Part shown: positions 61,758 to 64,000 of the stretch, piece after piece | How the letters are laid out: each line of letters starts with the position of its first letter | Position numbering within the stretch: the first letter of the stretch is position 1 | Origin: JAXDBM01 sp963709485 | GTDB taxonomy: Bacteria; Desulfobacterota; Syntrophia; Syntrophales; Fen-1087 | Assembly: GCA_963709485.1 (NCBI GenBank) | Contig: CAVPWE010000005.1 | Location: forward strand, 248,001 to 312,000 | DNA: 64,000 nt | Direction of reading: 5' to 3' | Notes under the pieces: generated by a model | The model's input: the letters and a program-made list of their open reading frames with translations, nothing else | What the model was told of the DNA's origin: nothing | Databases searched by the model: none | Program-made: the position numbers and the translations under genes

Positions 61758-62802
61758 GTGACAAACGAAAGCGCGGCCATGATTCTGAGTCGCGGAGAAG
61801 CCATTTATCAAAGAGTCCGGATTGTTGCGCCGATGACACTGGTGAGAATCGTAAAGGACTGGGACTGGCCCGACCTGCTGCGCCAGACGCCGGGTGGAAG
61901 GGGCATCTGGGACGGAATCCATTTCACCCTCGACGATGTCATGGAGTGCGACTACCTGGTGATGCTCAACAACCGCATGAAAACGGAGACAAGGGCCATC
62001 TGCGCCCCGGAAAACGTCTGGGCCCTGATGCAGGAGCCTTACGAGAAAGGCTTTTCGGACTGGATGGTGGAGGGGCACGAATGCTTCGCCAGGGTCCTGA
62101 CCCATCACATTCCGTCGGAAGATCCGAAATACGTGGCCTCCCATCCGGCCATTCCCTGGCATGTGAACAGGACCTTCGACCAGTTGATATCCTGCCCGAT
62201 TCCCGAAAAAACAAAGGGGTTATCCTGGGTCATCGGGGACGCGATGGATCTGCCGGGGCATATCAGGCGATGGTCTTTCCTCGAGATTATCAGAAAGGCA
62301 AATCTGCCGGTTGACGTCTACGGGAAAAAAATCCGGTACATAGAAGACAAATGGGACGGCCTGGCGACCTACCGGTATGCGCTGGCGATCGAAAACAACA
62401 GCGGACCGGACTGCTGGACGGAGAAACTGGCGGACTGCTTCCTGACCTGGACGCTCCCTTTCTATTACGGATGCACAAATCTCGAGAGCTATTTCCCGGA
62501 GGGATCCTTTGTCAGAATCGACATCACCCACCCCCGGCGAAAGCATTGAGAAAATCAGGGCGGCCATGGCCGGCCAAACATGGGAGACGCGCATCCCCGC
62601 CCTGGAAGAGGCCCGCAACCTCGTACTGCAAAAATACCAGATGTTTCCGCACCTTTCCCGCCTGATCGCGGCGCAACCGGAAGAAAGCAGAAAAAAAGTG
62701 AATCTGACGATACCGCCCTACCGGCGCAGCACAAGGGCTTTCTGGCATCGGGCCGGATACAAACTGAAAAAAAAACTCGGGATGCTGGAGCCTCGCCAAT
62801 AG
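61758..62802 (+). CDS. GT10 (fucosyltransferase-like) glycosyltransferase, frameshifted
   Basis: The first frame (61758-62549) has the GT10 pattern: 'HIRRWSFLEIIRKANLPVDVYGKKI', 'YRYALAIENNSGPDCWTEKLADCFLTWTLPFYYGCTNLESYFPEGSFVRIDI'. It then runs into five C (62528-62532) and stops out of frame at 62549. The +1 frame continues 'PGESIEKIRAAMAGQTWETRIPALEEARNLVLQKYQMFPHL', the normal GT10 tail, to 62802. Removing one C gives about 347 residues. Expected to use GDP-fucose or a similar GDP-sugar. A homopolymer error is the simplest cause. Confidence 0.75.
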
Positions 62803-62803
62803 C

Positions 62804-63610
62804 ATGGTCAGCGTAATCGTATCATTTTATGAAAGGCTGGAGCAGATGCGGTGCTGCCTCGACGCGCTGTCCCTGTGCTCCCGGGATTTTGACGAAGTGG
62901 TCATCGCCGACGACGGTTCATCCGATGCAACGGTCCGGCTCCTGAATGAGATGGTCAAAGGATACGACTTTCCCATCACCCATGTGTCCCACCCCAAGGA
63001 GGGATTTCGCCTGTCCGCAACACGAAACAACGGCATCCGGCATTCCCGGGGCGACTACCTGATTTTCCTGGACTGCGATTTTCTCGTCCTGCCCGACGCC
63101 ATCCGGTATCATCGGCAGATGGCAAGACCGGGGAAATTCGTGGCGGGATCGTGCAAATACCTGACGGAGGAACAGTCACTCATCATTCTCGATGCGAAGA
63201 TATCCCCCGAACTGCTCGAACGGTTCTATCGGGAGCTTCCGGACAAGGCCATTATTTCGCAGCATCGACGCTACATCAAAAGGTCCATTCTGATCAGGCT
63301 GCACCTGGCGAGCCCCAGAAAGCAGAGCCTGGGCGGCCATCTTTCCCTCTATCGGAAAGACATCGAGCGGATCAACGGATACAATGAGGATTTCGTCGGC
63401 TGGGGCGGCGAGGACGAGGACCTGGGCGTGCGCCTGGCCGCCGCCGGCATTCACTGCACCTCTGCCGTTCGCTACGCGCGGGTCATGCATGTCTGGCACC
63501 CGAGCGTCGCAAAGACATCGCGCAATAGGAACTGGCACCGGGGAACCGCAAGCGACTACTTCAACAGAAGAAAAATCCCCTACAGATGCGCGAACGGCAT
63601 CGTCAAATGA
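62804..63610 (+). CDS. Family 2 glycosyltransferase with galactosyltransferase-type C-terminal domain
   Basis: 268 residues, starting one base after the GT10 stop. N-terminal GT2 domain 'VSVIVSFYERLEQMRCCLDAL', 'VVIADDGSSDATVRLL', 'DYLIFLDCDFLV' (DxD), then the Glyco_transf_7C region 'LGGHLSLYRKDIERINGYNEDFVGWGGEDEDLGVRL', typical of chondroitin-polymerase- or galactosyltransferase-like enzymes. No ribosome site is needed if coupled to the upstream gene. Acts on LPS core or O-antigen by context. Confidence 0.9.
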   Translation: MVSVIVSFYERLEQMRCCLDALSLCSRDFDEVVIADDGSSDATVRLLNEMVKGYDFPITHVSHPKEGFRLSATRNNGIRHSRGDYLIFLDCDFLVLPDAIRYHRQMARPGKFVAGSCKYLTEEQSLIILDAKISPELLERFYRELPDKAIISQHRRYIKRSILIRLHLASPRKQSLGGHLSLYRKDIERINGYNEDFVGWGGEDEDLGVRLAAAGIHCTSAVRYARVMHVWHPSVAKTSRNRNWHRGTASDYFNRRKIPYRCANGIVK

Positions 63611-63722
63611 TCCGGATACGGCAGAACGACATCGTGAATCCCCCTGCATGCCCTGCCCCTGCCTCGTTCACATTGGAATGGGACCAAAGGGGGAACCGGC
63701 GTCTTCGACGAGGGCAGTGGTT

Positions 63723-64000
63723 TTGAAATTCACGATTATCACACCCAACAAGAATGGAGAACGGTTTCTGGAGGAGACCATCCGGAGCGTCATTTCCCAG
63801 AAGGAACCGGGCGTCGAGGTCGAGTACATCGTCATCGACGGCGGCAGCACCGACGACTCTTCGGCGATCATTCGGCGCTATGAACAGGACATCTCTCAAA
63901 TCATCTCCGAACCGGACCGGGGACCGGTTTCCGCCATCAACAAGGGATTGCAAATCGCCTCCGGCGAGATCGTCGCCTGGCTGAACGCCGACGACCGCTA
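63723..64000 (+). CDS. Family 2 glycosyltransferase, N-terminal part (cut by window edge)
   Basis: Frame from TTG 63723 (GAGGGC upstream) runs off the window: 'KFTIITPNKNGERFLEETIRSVISQ', 'YIVIDGGSTDDSSAIIRRYEQ', 'SEPDRGPVSAINKGLQIASGEIVAWLNADD'. This is a WcaA/SpsA-type GT2 with the usual DGGST and NADD metal site. An ATG-initiated frame at 63754 is a shadow. The 112-base gap before it makes it the first gene of a new unit or a loose member of the same cluster. Confidence 0.88.
   Translation, partial: MKFTIITPNKNGERFLEETIRSVISQKEPGVEVEYIVIDGGSTDDSSAIIRRYEQDISQIISEPDRGPVSAINKGLQIASGEIVAWLNADDR

Overview
The window is a GC-rich chromosomal segment from a Gram-negative bacterium: it carries RND efflux, Pqi/MCE, LPS-core glycosyltransferase and outer-membrane porin genes. 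The gene content best fits an anaerobic Desulfobacterota of the Syntrophales (Syntrophus/Smithella-like) type. It combines a long beta-oxidation-type operon, AMP-forming acetyl-CoA synthetase, EtfBA with a membrane Fe-S oxidoreductase, acyl-CoA ligases and a sigma-54 activator. The lineage is an inference from gene content, not from a marker gene. No tRNA, rRNA, CRISPR array, IS element or phage gene was seen.

Layout. 1-2294: end of an RND efflux operon (inner-membrane pump, outer-membrane factor). 2360-7269: a DUF3141 PhaC-like hydrolase, MaoC/phosphate acyltransferase fusion, deletion remnant of acetate kinase, and FabI. 7301-14221: three exported proteins followed by a pqiA-pqiA-pqiB-pqiC lipid-transport operon. 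14262-18047: pentapeptide-repeat protein, MoxR ATPase plus VWA partner, glutaminyl cyclase. 18069-22121 (minus): overlapping operon of radical SAM protein, GT2 and two membrane proteins. 22278-34230 (minus): about 11 acyl-CoA metabolism genes that appear to be read from one sigma-54 promoter. 34460-37612 (plus): divergent sigma-54 activator. 37713-39203 (minus): porin. 39976-48098 (plus): acs, etfB, etfA, ETF:quinone-type Fe-S oxidoreductase, fadD. 48203-49660 (minus): a degenerate acyl-CoA ligase. 49927-52201: YtfJ-like protein, FolD, radical SAM/SPASM protein. 52217-64000: LPS core/O-antigen type cluster with a pair of related DUF4422-like proteins, methyltransferases, O-antigen ligase-like protein, GT9, several GT2/GT4 enzymes and a GT10-like enzyme.

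How the parts fit. The 22-48 kb block reads as a fatty- or organic-acid oxidation module. Substrates would be activated by CoA transferase or ligases, dehydrogenated by two acyl-CoA dehydrogenases, processed by Hbd and thiolase, and the electrons passed from EtfAB to the membrane Fe-S protein and quinone; Acs handles acetyl-CoA/acetate. A near-consensus sigma-54 promoter and a well-placed inverted repeat lie between the operon and its divergent activator gene, so local control is likely. Two thiolase-fold proteins in this operon lack the thiolase Cys and His and are each next to a DUF35 Zn-ribbon/OB-fold protein, so they may be acyl-CoA aldolases or another non-thiolase activity.

Caution: at least six genes (second pqiA, an acyl-CoA dehydrogenase, a thiolase-like gene, acs, a methyltransferase, GT10) are interrupted by one-base indels in otherwise well-conserved reading frames. 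Sequencing or assembly error is the simplest explanation; gene decay cannot be excluded from the sequence alone.
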